NCBI RefSeq assembly: GCF_024199795.1
Contig: NZ_JANADK010000001.1
Location: forward strand, 4,588,001 to 4,652,000
Source: Bradyrhizobium sp. CCGB01
Lineage (GTDB): Bacteria > Pseudomonadota > Alphaproteobacteria > Rhizobiales > Xanthobacteraceae
Length of the DNA stretch: 64,000 bases
Reading direction: 5' to 3'
The notes beneath the pieces were generated by a model. The model was not told the origin of the DNA. It worked only from the letters and a program-made list of their open reading frames with translations, and did no database searches. This document shows, piece by piece, positions 1 through 7,913 of this stretch. A program made the translations under genes and the position numbers. Numbering within the stretch: position 1 is the stretch's first letter; each line of letters opens with the position of its first letter.

Positions 1-1
1 G

Positions 2-337
2 CACGGCACCTCGACACCGCTCGGTGACGAGATCGAGCTCGGTGCGGTCGAGCGCCTGCTCGGCAACGCCGCTTCCAAGGTCGCGATGTCCTCGACCAAA
101 TCGTCGACCGGCCATCTCCTTGGCGCCGCCGGCGCGATCGAGGCGATCTTCGCCATTCTCGCGATTCGCGATAATGTCGTGCCGCCGACCATCAATTTGG
201 ACAATCCGTCGGTCGAGACTGCAATCGATCTCGTGCCGCACACTGCAAAGAAGCGCGAGGTCAACGTCGCGTTGTCGAATTCTTTCGGTTTTGGCGGTAC
301 CAATGCGTCGGTGATCGTCCGGCGTCTGGTCCATTAG
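2..337 (+). CDS. fabF: beta-ketoacyl-ACP synthase II, C-terminal part (truncated by window edge)
   Basis: The 5' end lies outside the window; reading frame 2 is open from the first bases to a TAG at 335-337. The visible 111 residues hold both catalytic histidines of the condensing-enzyme fold: HGTSTPLGDE at the very start and KSSTGHLLGAAG about 35 residues later. The Gly-rich tail SNSFGFGGTNAS is also typical of KAS II. The enzyme condenses malonyl-ACP with acyl-ACP in type II fatty acid elongation. The position directly before mltG, yicC and gmk matches the arrangement known in rhizobia, where acpP-fabF-mltG is common. KAS I (FabB) or a specialised KAS cannot be excluded from the fragment alone. 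Confidence 0.9.
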   Translation, partial: HGTSTPLGDEIELGAVERLLGNAASKVAMSSTKSSTGHLLGAAGAIEAIFAILAIRDNVVPPTINLDNPSVETAIDLVPHTAKKREVNVALSNSFGFGGTNASVIVRRLVH

Positions 338-462
338 TTTGTTGTTGCGACGAATCCACCGTTTTGCCGTATTCGGCGATAGTCATGGAAGTGGGCGCGT
401 GCATGTGGCTCGGCAAGCGATTGCCTGGCCGCGATTGAACCGGCAGGATTCAGGTTGCTTCG

Positions 463-1737
463 ATGAGTGAAAGGCCGCCCATTTCGCCCCGGAGTCCGCG
501 GGCAGCGCTGGAGCCCGAACAGGTTCCGCCGCCGCCGAGGCGATCGGACCGGGCGCGAAATCCCTTCGTGATCGTCGGTAATGCCATCATCACCCTGCTG
601 CTGATCTCGATGATCGGCGCGGGCGGCGTGTACTATTACGGCAGGCAGGTGCTCGAGGCGCCGGGGCCGCTGAAGGAAGACAAGATCGTCAACATCCCGC
701 AGCGGGCCGGCAAGCGCGACATCGCCGAGACGCTGAACCGGGAAGGCGTGACCGATATCAATCCGTGGGTGTTCATCGCCAGCGTCGCCGCGCTGAAGGC
801 GAGCTCGGACCTGAAGCCGGGTGAATATTCGTTCCAGAAGACCGCCTCCTTGCGCGACGTCATCGCGACCATCGTCGAGGGCAAGGTGGTGCAGCACGCC
901 GTGACCATACCGGAAGGCCTGACTTCCGAGCAGATCGTGGCGCGGCTGTCCGACAACGACATCTTCACCGGCAGCGTCCGCGAGCTGCCGCGCGAAGGCA
1001 CGCTGCTGCCCGAGACCTACAAGTTCCCGCGCGGGACCCCGCGTGATCAGGTGATCCAGCGCATGCAGCAGGCGCACAAGCGCGTGCTGGCCGAGATCTG
1101 GGAGCGCCGCAGCCAGGACACCCCGGTCAAGACGCCGGAGCAACTGGTGACGCTGGCCTCGATCGTCGAGAAGGAGACCGGCAAGCCGGACGAGCGCAGC
1201 CGTGTCGCGGCCGTCTTCGCCAACCGCCTGAAGCAGAAGATCAAGCTGCAGTCCGATCCCACGATCATCTATGGCATCGTCGGCGGCAAGGGCACGCTCG
1301 GCCGTCCGATCAAGCGCAGCGAGATCACGCAGCCTTCGCCCTACAACACCTATGTCATCGAGGGACTGCCGCCCGGCCCGATCTCCAACCCCGGCCGCGC
1401 CTCGCTCGAAGCCACCGCCAATCCGGCCCGTACCCGCGACCTCTATTTCGTCGCCGACGGCACCGGCGGGCATGCCTTCACCGAGACCTACGACGCGCAC
1501 CAGAAGAACGTCGCCAAGCTCCGCGCGATGGAGAAGCAGATCCAGAACGACACCGTCGAGCCGGCCGAGGACGCGCAGCCGCCGGCGGCCGCCGCGCCCG
1601 GCGCTGCCGCGGATCCGCCGACGGCGACCACGCCGGCGCGGCCCAACCAGCAGAAGAAGCCGCCGGCGCGCCCCGCCGGTCCGGCGCCGGCCCGGCAGGG
1701 TGCGGTGCAGCCGTCGCCGCCGGTAGTCCAGCGCTAG
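463..1737 (+). CDS. mltG: endolytic murein transglycosylase MltG (YceG family)
   Basis: The 424-residue product is predicted to be an inner-membrane endolytic transglycosylase that cuts nascent glycan strands and so helps set glycan length. A cytoplasmic Pro-rich N-terminus is followed by one membrane anchor at about residues 34-56. Next comes a LysM-like region and the YceG catalytic domain with the motif LASIVEKETG, whose first Glu (about residue 236) aligns with the catalytic Glu of the family. SDPTIIYG and LPPGPISNPG are further YceG signatures. The last 60 or so residues are a low-complexity Ala/Pro tail, longer than in enterobacterial MltG. It follows fabF by 125 bp on the same strand. 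The ATG at 463 is the first in-frame start and leaves the membrane anchor intact. Confidence 0.95.
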   Translation: MSERPPISPRSPRAALEPEQVPPPPRRSDRARNPFVIVGNAIITLLLISMIGAGGVYYYGRQVLEAPGPLKEDKIVNIPQRAGKRDIAETLNREGVTDINPWVFIASVAALKASSDLKPGEYSFQKTASLRDVIATIVEGKVVQHAVTIPEGLTSEQIVARLSDNDIFTGSVRELPREGTLLPETYKFPRGTPRDQVIQRMQQAHKRVLAEIWERRSQDTPVKTPEQLVTLASIVEKETGKPDERSRVAAVFANRLKQKIKLQSDPTIIYGIVGGKGTLGRPIKRSEITQPSPYNTYVIEGLPPGPISNPGRASLEATANPARTRDLYFVADGTGGHAFTETYDAHQKNVAKLRAMEKQIQNDTVEPAEDAQPPAAAAPGAAADPPTATTPARPNQQKKPPARPAGPAPARQGAVQPSPPVVQR

Positions 1738-1795
1738 CGCTGCCGCAGGGCTGCCTACCGGACTTTGCGGATTCCACTTTCCTGCAAAATAGTCT

Positions 1796-1831
1796 TAAGA
1801 TTCGCGTGCCTTGATGGCCCCGCGAATCTTA
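1796..1831. terminator. perfect 11-bp inverted repeat between mltG and yicC
   Basis: TAAGATTCGCG at 1796-1806 is matched by CGCGAATCTTA at 1821-1831, with a 14-nt spacer, followed on the plus strand by TCTTT. It starts about 59 bp after the mltG stop and ends 22 bp before the yicC start. It could be a weak intrinsic terminator or attenuator, or an operator for yicC-gmk. The loop is long and the T-run short, so the terminator reading is uncertain. Confidence 0.45.
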
Positions 1832-1853
1832 TCTTTCTGGAGAATCTGACCTG

Positions 1854-2741
1854 ATGGCGCTGTCGTCCATGACCGGCTTTGCCCGAAGCCACGGCGCTAG
1901 CGGGCCGTATACGTTCGAATGGGAATTGAAGTCGGTCAACGCCAAGGGCTTTGACCTCAGGGTGCGGCTGCCGCAGGGGTTCGACGAGCTGGAGGCCCAC
2001 GCCAAGAAGCGCGCCGGCGAGCTTTTGTCGCGCGGCACGGTCTACGCCAATCTCAACGTCAAGCGCGCCAACACCGCCGCCACGGTCCGCGTCAACGAGG
2101 ACGTGCTCAACGCCGTCCTGAAGGCCGCCGCCGTCATCGCCGGCAAGGTCGACGCGGTCGCGCCGAGCGTCGACGGCCTGCTCGCCATCAAGGGCGTCGT
2201 CGAGGTCGCCGAACCCGAGGGCGACGAGGACGAGGACAAGGCCGCGCGCGCTGCGGTAGCGGAGGCCTTCGACAAGGCGCTCGCCGATCTCGTCGAGATG
2301 CGCAAGCGCGAGGGGATGTCGCTCGGGCAGATCCTGACCCAGCGGGTTGACGAGGTCGAGGCGCTGGCGAGGAGGGCGGAGGCCGCGCCGGGCCGCAAGC
2401 CCGAGGCGATCAAGGCTAGGCTCGCCGAGCAGATCGCAACGCTGCTCGACACCTCCGACCGTTTCGATTCCGATCGCCTGATGCAGGAGGCGATCCTGAT
2501 CGCCACCAGGGCCGACATCCGCGAGGAGCTCGACCGCATCGCCTCCCACGTCGCGCAGGCGCGCGAGCTGATCGGCAAGGGCGGCCCGATCGGCCGCAAG
2601 CTCGACTTCCTGGCGCAGGAGTTTCACCGCGAGGTCAACACCTGCTGCTCGAAGTCGAACGACATCGAGCTGACCAATACGGGGCTCGCCATGAAGAACG
2701 TGGTGGAGCAGTTCCGCGAACAGGTCCAGAATCTGGAGTGA
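1854..2741 (+). CDS. YicC family endoribonuclease
   Basis: The 295-residue protein begins MALSSMTGFARS, the hallmark N-terminus of the YicC/YloC family. It ends with the DUF1732 C-terminal region, with RKLDFLAQEFHREVNT and CSKSNDIELT visible at about residues 250-275. Length matches the family (about 290). YicC-type proteins are reported to act as endoribonucleases, with roles in RNA turnover. The gene is only 3 bp from gmk and is almost certainly cotranscribed with it, a pairing conserved across many proteobacteria. The ATG at 1854 sits just after a GGAGAATC ribosome-binding region. Confidence 0.93.
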   Translation: MALSSMTGFARSHGASGPYTFEWELKSVNAKGFDLRVRLPQGFDELEAHAKKRAGELLSRGTVYANLNVKRANTAATVRVNEDVLNAVLKAAAVIAGKVDAVAPSVDGLLAIKGVVEVAEPEGDEDEDKAARAAVAEAFDKALADLVEMRKREGMSLGQILTQRVDEVEALARRAEAAPGRKPEAIKARLAEQIATLLDTSDRFDSDRLMQEAILIATRADIREELDRIASHVAQARELIGKGGPIGRKLDFLAQEFHREVNTCCSKSNDIELTNTGLAMKNVVEQFREQVQNLE

Positions 2742-2744
2742 TCG

Positions 2745-3404
2745 ATGACGACGGGCGGTCACGGAACTGACGGTGTCGAGCGACGCGGATTGATGTTCGT
2801 GCTGTCCTCGCCCTCGGGCGCAGGCAAGACGACGCTGTCGCGTCTCCTGATCGAGCGCATGCCCGGCCTCAGGATGTCGGTCTCCGCGACCACACGGGCG
2901 ATGCGGCCCGGTGAGATTGACGGCCGCGACTATCTGTTCGTCGACAAGGCCAAGTTCGACGCGATGGTGAAGGGCGACGAGCTGCTGGAATGGGCGACGG
3001 TATTCGACAACAGCTACGGCACGCCGCGCAGCCCGGTCGAGGCTGCGCTGTCAGCCGGGCAGGACGTGCTGTTCGACATCGACTGGCAGGGCACGCAGCA
3101 GCTGCGCGAGAAGGCGCGCGCTGATGTCGTAAGCGTCTTCATCCTGCCGCCCTCGGCCGCAGATCTCGAGAAGCGGCTGCATTCGCGCGCACAGGATTCC
3201 GACGAGGTCATCCGCAAGCGCATGAGCCGCGCCAGCCACGAGATGAGTCACTGGGCCGAGTACGACTACATCGTCATCAACCACGACGTCGATGAGGCCT
3301 TCGCCGAGGTGCAGTCGATCCTGAAGGCCGAACGCCTCAAGCGCGAGCGGCGGACTGGCCTCGTTGGTTTCGTGCGAGGTTTGCAAGGCCAGCTTCAAGG
3401 TTAG
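2745..3404 (+). CDS. gmk: guanylate kinase
   Basis: The 219-residue product phosphorylates GMP to GDP with ATP. The P-loop SSPSGAGKTT lies at residues 21-30. The GMP-binding region SATTRAMRPGEIDGRDY follows, then the segment around LFDIDWQGTQQL and the lid with RMSRASHEM. Length and motif order are standard for bacterial Gmk. It starts 3 bp after yicC. Its last 68 bp overlap, tail to tail, the 3' end of the minus-strand gene that follows. Confidence 0.97.
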   Translation: MTTGGHGTDGVERRGLMFVLSSPSGAGKTTLSRLLIERMPGLRMSVSATTRAMRPGEIDGRDYLFVDKAKFDAMVKGDELLEWATVFDNSYGTPRSPVEAALSAGQDVLFDIDWQGTQQLREKARADVVSVFILPPSAADLEKRLHSRAQDSDEVIRKRMSRASHEMSHWAEYDYIVINHDVDEAFAEVQSILKAERLKRERRTGLVGFVRGLQGQLQG

Positions 3405-4677
3405 GCTTCGAGAGGCGCGGTCCTTCGTGCGCCAGCCGTTCCAGCATCGCCGTGATCACGTCGACGTCGACGGTGTCCTCGATCTGCACACTGTCATCGC
3501 GATCGGCCGATTTTTGGTCCTTGATGTCGTCGGTCGCGAGCCGCGGTGCTGATGCCTCGATCTCGAACTCTCGATTGAACATGTAGGCCTCGTCGAGGTC
3601 GGCAACCTCGTTGCGGGCTTGCGGTTCGCGCTCATCGACGACATCGATCGCGTGATCGATCGCCTTGAGCTGTGCAGCTTTGAGCTGCGCGGCTTCGACG
3701 TTGGTAGCTTCGAGCTGGGAGGCCCGGGGACGCGCGGCGGCTCGGGTGCGGGCGGCATCGAAATCCACCGGGCGCGGCTGCAGCGCGCGCGGCGCTGCAG
3801 CTGGCGTCGCGTGGCGCCAGGGCGCACGGCCGTCGTCGTGCGGCTCCCGATTGTCCCAGTTGACGCGGCGCTGGTCGGCGGCCTGAACGCGGACGCGCCG
3901 GCCCGCGAAGCGATAGATGATGCTGGCGAGCAGGCCGGCGAGCGCCAGCGCGCCGCCGATCACGAGCAGCAGCATCTGGAATGAGCCGGTCGCCTTCTCG
4001 GTGGTGGCATCTGCTGCGGCAAGCGTGACCGGGGCAGGGGATTTTGCCGGCTTTGCGCTCGGCGGCGCGGGCGACGCAACGGGAGCGGGCGCCGGCTGCG
4101 GTGCGGCTGCCGGTTGCGGTGCGGGCGCCGGCTGCGATGCAGGCGCCGGTTGCGGTGCGGGCGACGTGGCCGCGGTGGAGGCATCGGGCCAGCGCGTGGC
4201 GACGGCGGGCTGCTGTGCGTTGCTGTCGGCGGTCGGGCTCGCAGGCTGCTGCGTCGGCACCGGCTTCGCTGGCGCGGTCGGCGTCGTCGGCTTTGCATTG
4301 CTCTGCGCCGTCAGATATTCGGCGCGTGCGTCCTGCACCGAGTTCTGCTGCGGCGGGGTTGCTGAATCTGCTGTCGGTGCGTCGGGCGTAGCCTGCGCGG
4401 TTTGCGCGGGCTTCGCGCTATCCTTGGCGCTGTCTTTCGCGTTGTCCTTGCCGCCTTCGGCACGCAGATACCAGCATTGCCGCTTGGTTCCGCGCTCGAC
4501 GCGATAGTACCAATGCTGACCTTGCGGCGCGACGCCCTTTGGCGAGCCGAGGCAGTCGCTGGCGGCATTTGCCGTGCTCGTTGCCGCCGGCGCATTCTGC
4601 GACACGGCGGCCAGTGGCGCGCCGGCGATGATGCTGCCGGCAAGCGCGGATATGAACTTTGCGGTGCGGTTGCCCAT
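3337..4677 (-). CDS. secreted/membrane Pro-Ala-rich protein of unknown function
   Basis: No function is recognised. The start at 4677 is preferred because a GGGAGACCAGG ribosome-binding site precedes it; an upstream in-frame ATG exists at 4755. The N-terminus has a hydrophobic signal-type segment (about residues 8-26). A Cys-containing block follows, CLGSPKGVAPQGQHWYYR and then RQCWYLR, which looks like a small disulfide-bonded periplasmic module. The middle is a long Pro/Ala/Gln low-complexity stretch with repeated QPAPAPQPAAAP units. A membrane segment (MLLLVIGGALALAGLLASIIY) lies near residue 245, and an acidic/Arg-rich cytoplasmic tail ends the protein. The 3' end overlaps gmk by 68 bp in convergent orientation. 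Confidence 0.75.
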   Translation of the reverse strand: MGNRTAKFISALAGSIIAGAPLAAVSQNAPAATSTANAASDCLGSPKGVAPQGQHWYYRVERGTKRQCWYLRAEGGKDNAKDSAKDSAKPAQTAQATPDAPTADSATPPQQNSVQDARAEYLTAQSNAKPTTPTAPAKPVPTQQPASPTADSNAQQPAVATRWPDASTAATSPAPQPAPASQPAPAPQPAAAPQPAPAPVASPAPPSAKPAKSPAPVTLAAADATTEKATGSFQMLLLVIGGALALAGLLASIIYRFAGRRVRVQAADQRRVNWDNREPHDDGRAPWRHATPAAAPRALQPRPVDFDAARTRAAARPRASQLEATNVEAAQLKAAQLKAIDHAIDVVDEREPQARNEVADLDEAYMFNREFEIEASAPRLATDDIKDQKSADRDDSVQIEDTVDVDVITAMLERLAHEGPRLSKPNLEAGLANLARNQRGQSAARA

Positions 4678-4827
4678 CCTGGTCTCCCGTTTACGCATGA
4701 CGCAACTTGTTACCGACCCTTTGTCATCAAAGACTTGGGTGGCAATGAGCCGCAAATCCGGACAGGATGTGGCTTGAATCGGGCCCGCGCCGCGTTCGTT
4801 CCGCTGCGAAATCAGGCTTTTTCGCTG

Positions 4828-5436
4828 CTATTGCTTGGTCGAGGTCCAGGTTCCGCCGCAGCCGTCGGAGCGGCGAAAGGTTCCGGAACCGCTGCGGCTC
4901 GACAGACGTCCGGAGCCCCTGAAGGTTACGCCTTCGCCCTGACCGAACGTGCTGACTGCGCCGCCGGAGCTGACGGTTCCGCTGACGCCTTGGCCGATGA
5001 CCTTGCCCGAGGAGACCACGACAGCGCCGGACGTGGTGCCGCCACAGCCGACGCTGACGACCATCCAGGCCCCGTCGAAGCTGCCGCCGCCACCTCCGCC
5101 ATCCCCACCGCCGCGGCGCGACGATGAGCGCGGCTCCTCGGCCGCAGGCTTGCTTCGGCGCGCCGAGGGTGCGGGCTCGGCCGAGCGGCCTGAAGACGAA
5201 TCCTGACGTGAGCCGGACAGCGATTTCTCGTCATTGCCGATCGAGCCGGAGTTTATGTCATAAATCCGAAATTCGGGAAAGCGTAATGTTTTTGCGCGGA
5301 CGGATTGAAGAAGTGTTTTGCCCGACGGCTCGCGTGACGTCGTGTCGCTGCCGACATGACTACATGCGCACGCCACGGCGTTACTCATCCACGATCGATG
5401 CCGGATGTCGTGTGTTTGCCGGACCACTCGGCGCAA
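4828..5436 (-). CDS. hypothetical protein with Gly/Ser-rich C-terminal domain
   Basis: The C-terminal about 85 residues form a plausible small beta-rich domain: FDGAWMVVSVGCGGTTSG, then VIGQGVSGTV, and finally SGSGTFRRSDGCGGTW. Two Cys-Gly-Gly motifs could pair. It is preceded by a poly-Gly linker and a Ser/Arg-rich stretch. I recognise the domain style as a rhizobial secreted hypothetical but cannot name a function. The start is unsure: no convincing ribosome-binding site precedes the first ATG (5436), and an internal ATG at 5388 is an alternative. The N-terminal 75 residues have poor coding character. Confidence 0.55.
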   Translation of the reverse strand: MRRVVRQTHDIRHRSWMSNAVACACSHVGSDTTSREPSGKTLLQSVRAKTLRFPEFRIYDINSGSIGNDEKSLSGSRQDSSSGRSAEPAPSARRSKPAAEEPRSSSRRGGGDGGGGGGSFDGAWMVVSVGCGGTTSGAVVVSSGKVIGQGVSGTVSSGGAVSTFGQGEGVTFRGSGRLSSRSGSGTFRRSDGCGGTWTSTKQ

Positions 5437-5493
5437 CCGTAAGCGGACGGCAATGCTCCTGGCGCACAGCCGTCCGCATTCAAGCGATTTCGG

Positions 5494-5901
5494 TCAGTAC
5501 CGATACCCGTACTGACCCGGGCAAACCCAATTGCCGTAGGTGTCGTAGGTGCAGTTGCTGTTGTTGTAATAGCCGTAAGCTCCTGCTGCGGCGGCTCCTA
5601 CCGCGGCCGCTCCCAAACCATAGGCTGCGCCTCGATAGGCTCCGCGATAGGCCGCATTGCGGTAAACGCCCCTGGCGACCGGTCGGCCAGGTATTGGGCG
5701 GTATCCATATCCGCGACCTGCTACGCGATATCCGCCGCCGACACGTCCGGCACGAACAGCACCGCCCCCGGCGTAACCACCGCGCATGCCGCCGCCTCCA
5801 TGAAATCCGCCACCCCCGCGGCGGGCATAGGCCTCATCTGGAATCAGGCTCACTGTGATCAGGACGAGAGCTGCCAGCGCAGCGAGAACGTATCGAAGCA
5901 T
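5494..5901 (-). CDS. small secreted Gly/Tyr/Arg-rich protein
   Basis: The 135-residue product starts at 5901, where an excellent GGAGG lies 7 nt upstream; longer in-frame starts lack this. The N-terminus is a clear signal peptide (hydrophobic core ALAALVLITVSLI, likely cleavage after DEAYA). The mature chain is low complexity: GGGGFHGGGGMRGG, then GYG and RGAYRGAAYG runs. It ends with a compact Cys-containing tail, NSNCTYDTYGNWVCPGQYG. A hydrophobic Ala/Gly segment (GLGAAAVGAAAAGA) precedes the tail. Such proteins are common in Bradyrhizobium and are presumed to be envelope-associated; the function is unknown. Confidence 0.8.
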   Translation of the reverse strand: MLRYVLAALAALVLITVSLIPDEAYARRGGGGFHGGGGMRGGYAGGGAVRAGRVGGGYRVAGRGYGYRPIPGRPVARGVYRNAAYRGAYRGAAYGLGAAAVGAAAAGAYGYYNNSNCTYDTYGNWVCPGQYGYRY

Positions 5902-6272
5902 GGCGTTCCTCCGTGAGTTGGGGTGCCGTGCAAACACCAGCGCGCGATGCCGCCTCGTGAGGGATCGGCACCCTCCGAGAACCTCGGCTTCTGCCCGGAG
6001 TCTGATTTGACCTAAATCAAGCATCGAGGCGCGTGGGTTCGAGTTCCACCTCGGAAGACGTCTCACTTCGGCGGTCGCTTTGATTGCGGTCTATCTGCAC
6101 CTGAAGCGTCAGCCGCCGCCGCGAATTTGAGAACACAAGGTGCCAGCCCTCGGCAGATGCCGCGCCCCCCGCACGCGCCAATGAGGGCCTTGCGGACGAT
6201 ATGGATCATTGATGCAGGGTTACAACGACACGGCCGAGCGTGTTGCTCCGCTGCTGTGCGCGGGCCTGTGCG
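5902..6272. other. gene-free stretch, about 370 bp
   Basis: Apart from the ribosome-binding site of the minus-strand gene ending at 5494, I see no convincing coding frame, RNA or repeat here. The forward frame from 6127 lacks coding character. Confidence 0.5.
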
Positions 6273-6449
6273 TCAGTTGCGCGCGCAGCAATCGACGAGC
6301 GCGCGCCAGATGCGCTGGACCTCGATTGTTCTCTGGCGTTCTAGCACGTGGTTCTCGCTCTCATGGGAAGATGTCGCCTTCAGGCGTATTTCGCGCGGTG
6401 CGATCCAGCGTTCCGATATCGGATCGTACCATTTGCCGAGATTGACCAA
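6273..6449 (-). CDS. small hypothetical protein, 58 aa, TTG start
   Basis: This minus-strand frame reads from TTG at 6449 to TGA at 6273-6275. An AGGAGA ribosome-binding site lies about 6 nt upstream of the TTG. The product begins MVNLGKWYDPISERWIAPRE, continues IRLKATSSHESENHVLE, and ends with a helix of mixed charge (RTIEVQRIWRALVDCCAR). Its composition, with many Trp, Glu, Ile and Asn, is far from that of a high-GC shadow frame, and third positions look biased. No function is recognised. It lies downstream of another short minus-strand gene (6489-6680) and may share its transcript. Confidence 0.6.
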   Translation of the reverse strand: MVNLGKWYDPISERWIAPREIRLKATSSHESENHVLERQRTIEVQRIWRALVDCCARN

Positions 6450-6488
6450 GCTCGTCTCTCCTGTTTCGTCTCCCCCGTGGTTGTCTGC

Positions 6489-6680
6489 CTATCCCATGCG
6501 CCTGTTGCTGGTGTTCTGAGTGAGATTGCCGTGCGCGGCCTGCTCGCGAATGTTCTGCTTCTCGTCGTCGCGATGGCCCTTGGTGGTATCGACCGGCGTT
6601 GCGGGCGTGCTGCCCGCGCCCTTGTGGCTCCTGTTCTGTTCGGGAACAGGCTGCACCGTTTTCGTCAGCGGCTTTGTCAT
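6489..6680 (-). CDS. small conserved rhizobial hypothetical protein, 63 aa
   Basis: The product starts MTKPLTKTVQPVPEQNRSHK and ends with NIREQAAHGNLTQNTSNRR. The NIREQ-x(3)-GNxxQNT pattern is one I associate with a family of very short, hydrophilic, probably disordered proteins in Bradyrhizobium and relatives. No domain or membrane segment is visible and the function is unknown. It is the upstream member of a pair of short minus-strand genes. The overlapping longer frame at 6361-6741 is a shadow. Confidence 0.7.
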   Translation of the reverse strand: MTKPLTKTVQPVPEQNRSHKGAGSTPATPVDTTKGHRDDEKQNIREQAAHGNLTQNTSNRRMG

Positions 6681-6884
6681 CGGCTCTGACTCCGTCGTTG
6701 CCTACGGGATGCCAACGCGCGGAACATTCGCGGCGTTCCAACGCGTGATCCGAAGTGATGAGGGCAAAAGGCGTCGTCGCGAAGGTTTTACCGTCGGGGC
6801 GGCGCTCTGGATTTTCGTCCTGGCCCGTTTTCTCTTGGCCCGTTTTCCCGACGCGAGCCGGTGTCGACTTCGCTCGACAATGCT

Positions 6885-7601
6885 CTAGCTCGCCGAGGCC
6901 GCGCGTCCGAGCACTTCGCGGAAGTGCTTCTTCACCGTGCCGTTGCAGGTGCAGGCGCTGGCCTCAAGCGCCGGGGCATCGAGAATCAGGATGGCGCCGC
7001 GGCGCGTCGCGAGGATGCGCCTGGCCTTGAACGTCTGGATGACGCGGCTGGCATAGCTGCGGGAGACGCCGAGCATACCGGCGAGCTGCTCATGGGTGAG
7101 AGGGATTTCGTCGCTGCCGATATGCTCGCGGGCAGCACAGATCCATTTGGCCGCGCGTTGCTCGATCGAATGCGTCGCGTTGCAGGCCGCGGTCTGGAGC
7201 AGCTGTGCGAACTGCCAGGCTGCGTAGCGCGAAAGAATCTCGTGCAGGCTGGCCGATCGCTGCTGCGCCTGCTCGAGCGCACGCAGCGGCAGGCGGACCA
7301 GCGTGCCGCCGACCTTCACGACGACGCGGGAAAAGGCCAGCGACGGGCTCCGGCCCGCGGAAAGACCGACCCCGCCTTCGCGGCCGACCAGGAGACTTTC
7401 GACCTCGCGGTCATCCTCGACAGGCACGGCGAACGACACGAACGCAGGGCCGCAGGGGAAGTGGACGGCAGAGATGCCGTCGCCGGCATGATGCAGAACG
7501 TGGTTCGCGGCGAGCTCGACCGCTTGCAGATGAGGGGCGAGCAGCTCGAAGTCCTGGGCGCTGAGCGTTCGCAGCAGATCGTTCCTGGGCCGGCCGGTCA
7601 C
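6885..7601 (-). CDS. Crp/Fnr family transcriptional regulator
   Basis: The product is about 238 residues from a GTG at 7601; an upstream in-frame GTG at 7706 would add 35 Arg-rich residues. The N-terminal part fits the cyclic-nucleotide-binding-like beta-roll (LRTLSAQDFELLAPHLQAVEL to about residue 130). The C-terminal part is a winged helix-turn-helix, LTHEQLAGMLGVSRSYASRV, ending in ATRRGAILILD. The Cys arrangement of Fnr is absent from the N-terminus, so oxygen sensing by an iron-sulfur cluster is unlikely. The C-terminus carries a short CTC motif. Upstream lie two near-identical palindromic boxes, so autoregulation is plausible. The inducing signal cannot be told from sequence. Confidence 0.85.
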   Translation of the reverse strand: MTGRPRNDLLRTLSAQDFELLAPHLQAVELAANHVLHHAGDGISAVHFPCGPAFVSFAVPVEDDREVESLLVGREGGVGLSAGRSPSLAFSRVVVKVGGTLVRLPLRALEQAQQRSASLHEILSRYAAWQFAQLLQTAACNATHSIEQRAAKWICAAREHIGSDEIPLTHEQLAGMLGVSRSYASRVIQTFKARRILATRRGAILILDAPALEASACTCNGTVKKHFREVLGRAASAS

Positions 7602-7690
7602 GCTTCTTGTCTCGTGGTTCTTGGTCTTGGCTCGTGCTGGCCGGGAATCGGCACGTCGGAAAACCCTACGTTTCCGCGCAGGAACCGACA

Positions 7691-7710
7691 GTTCCAAAGT
7701 GAACACAAGT
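7691..7710. promoter_or_regulatory. operator-like box 1 upstream of the Crp/Fnr regulator
   Basis: GTTCC-AAAG-TGAAC at 7691-7704 is an imperfect 5-4-5 palindrome extended by ACAAGT. The same architecture recurs at 7835-7854. Position just upstream of the preferred start (7601) suggests an autoregulatory operator. This is inference. Confidence 0.4.
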
Positions 7711-7834
7711 GTTTGGGGAAATCGAAAAGTTCACAGGCCGGAGGCGTCGCGCCGTCCGGCGTTGCGCGCGGGACACGCTGCGAACTTTGTTCTCGTCCGG
7801 AGAACTACGGAATTTCGATAGCCCGGGGTCCTCT

Positions 7835-7854
7835 GTTCAGGAGTGAACATAAGT
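7835..7854. promoter_or_regulatory. operator-like box 2, perfect palindrome
   Basis: GTTCA-GGAG-TGAAC at 7835-7848 is a perfect 5-4-5 palindrome followed by ATAAGT, matching box 1 at 15 of its last 16 bases. It lies between the regulator and the small gene ending at 7914. A third GTTC/GAAC palindrome (GTTCTC, 5-nt gap, GAGAAC) is at 7789-7805. Confidence 0.4.
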
Positions 7855-7913
7855 CGCGCCGGGATTGCACCAGCATCGGCCGGCGGGGTCCGAGGGGACT
7901 GTGCCACAGGCTC

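Noticed and set aside
6361-6741. 126-residue minus frame overlapping two small genes
   Set aside because: The alternative frames at 6273-6449 and 6489-6680 have better starts and composition; this one is a Arg/Gly/Gln-rich shadow.
7782-7805. Possible LexA-type box among GTTC/GAAC motifs near the Crp/Fnr gene
   Set aside because: The alphaproteobacterial LexA box is a direct repeat GTTC-N7-GTTC. Only inverted GTTC/GAAC arrangements with other spacings are present.
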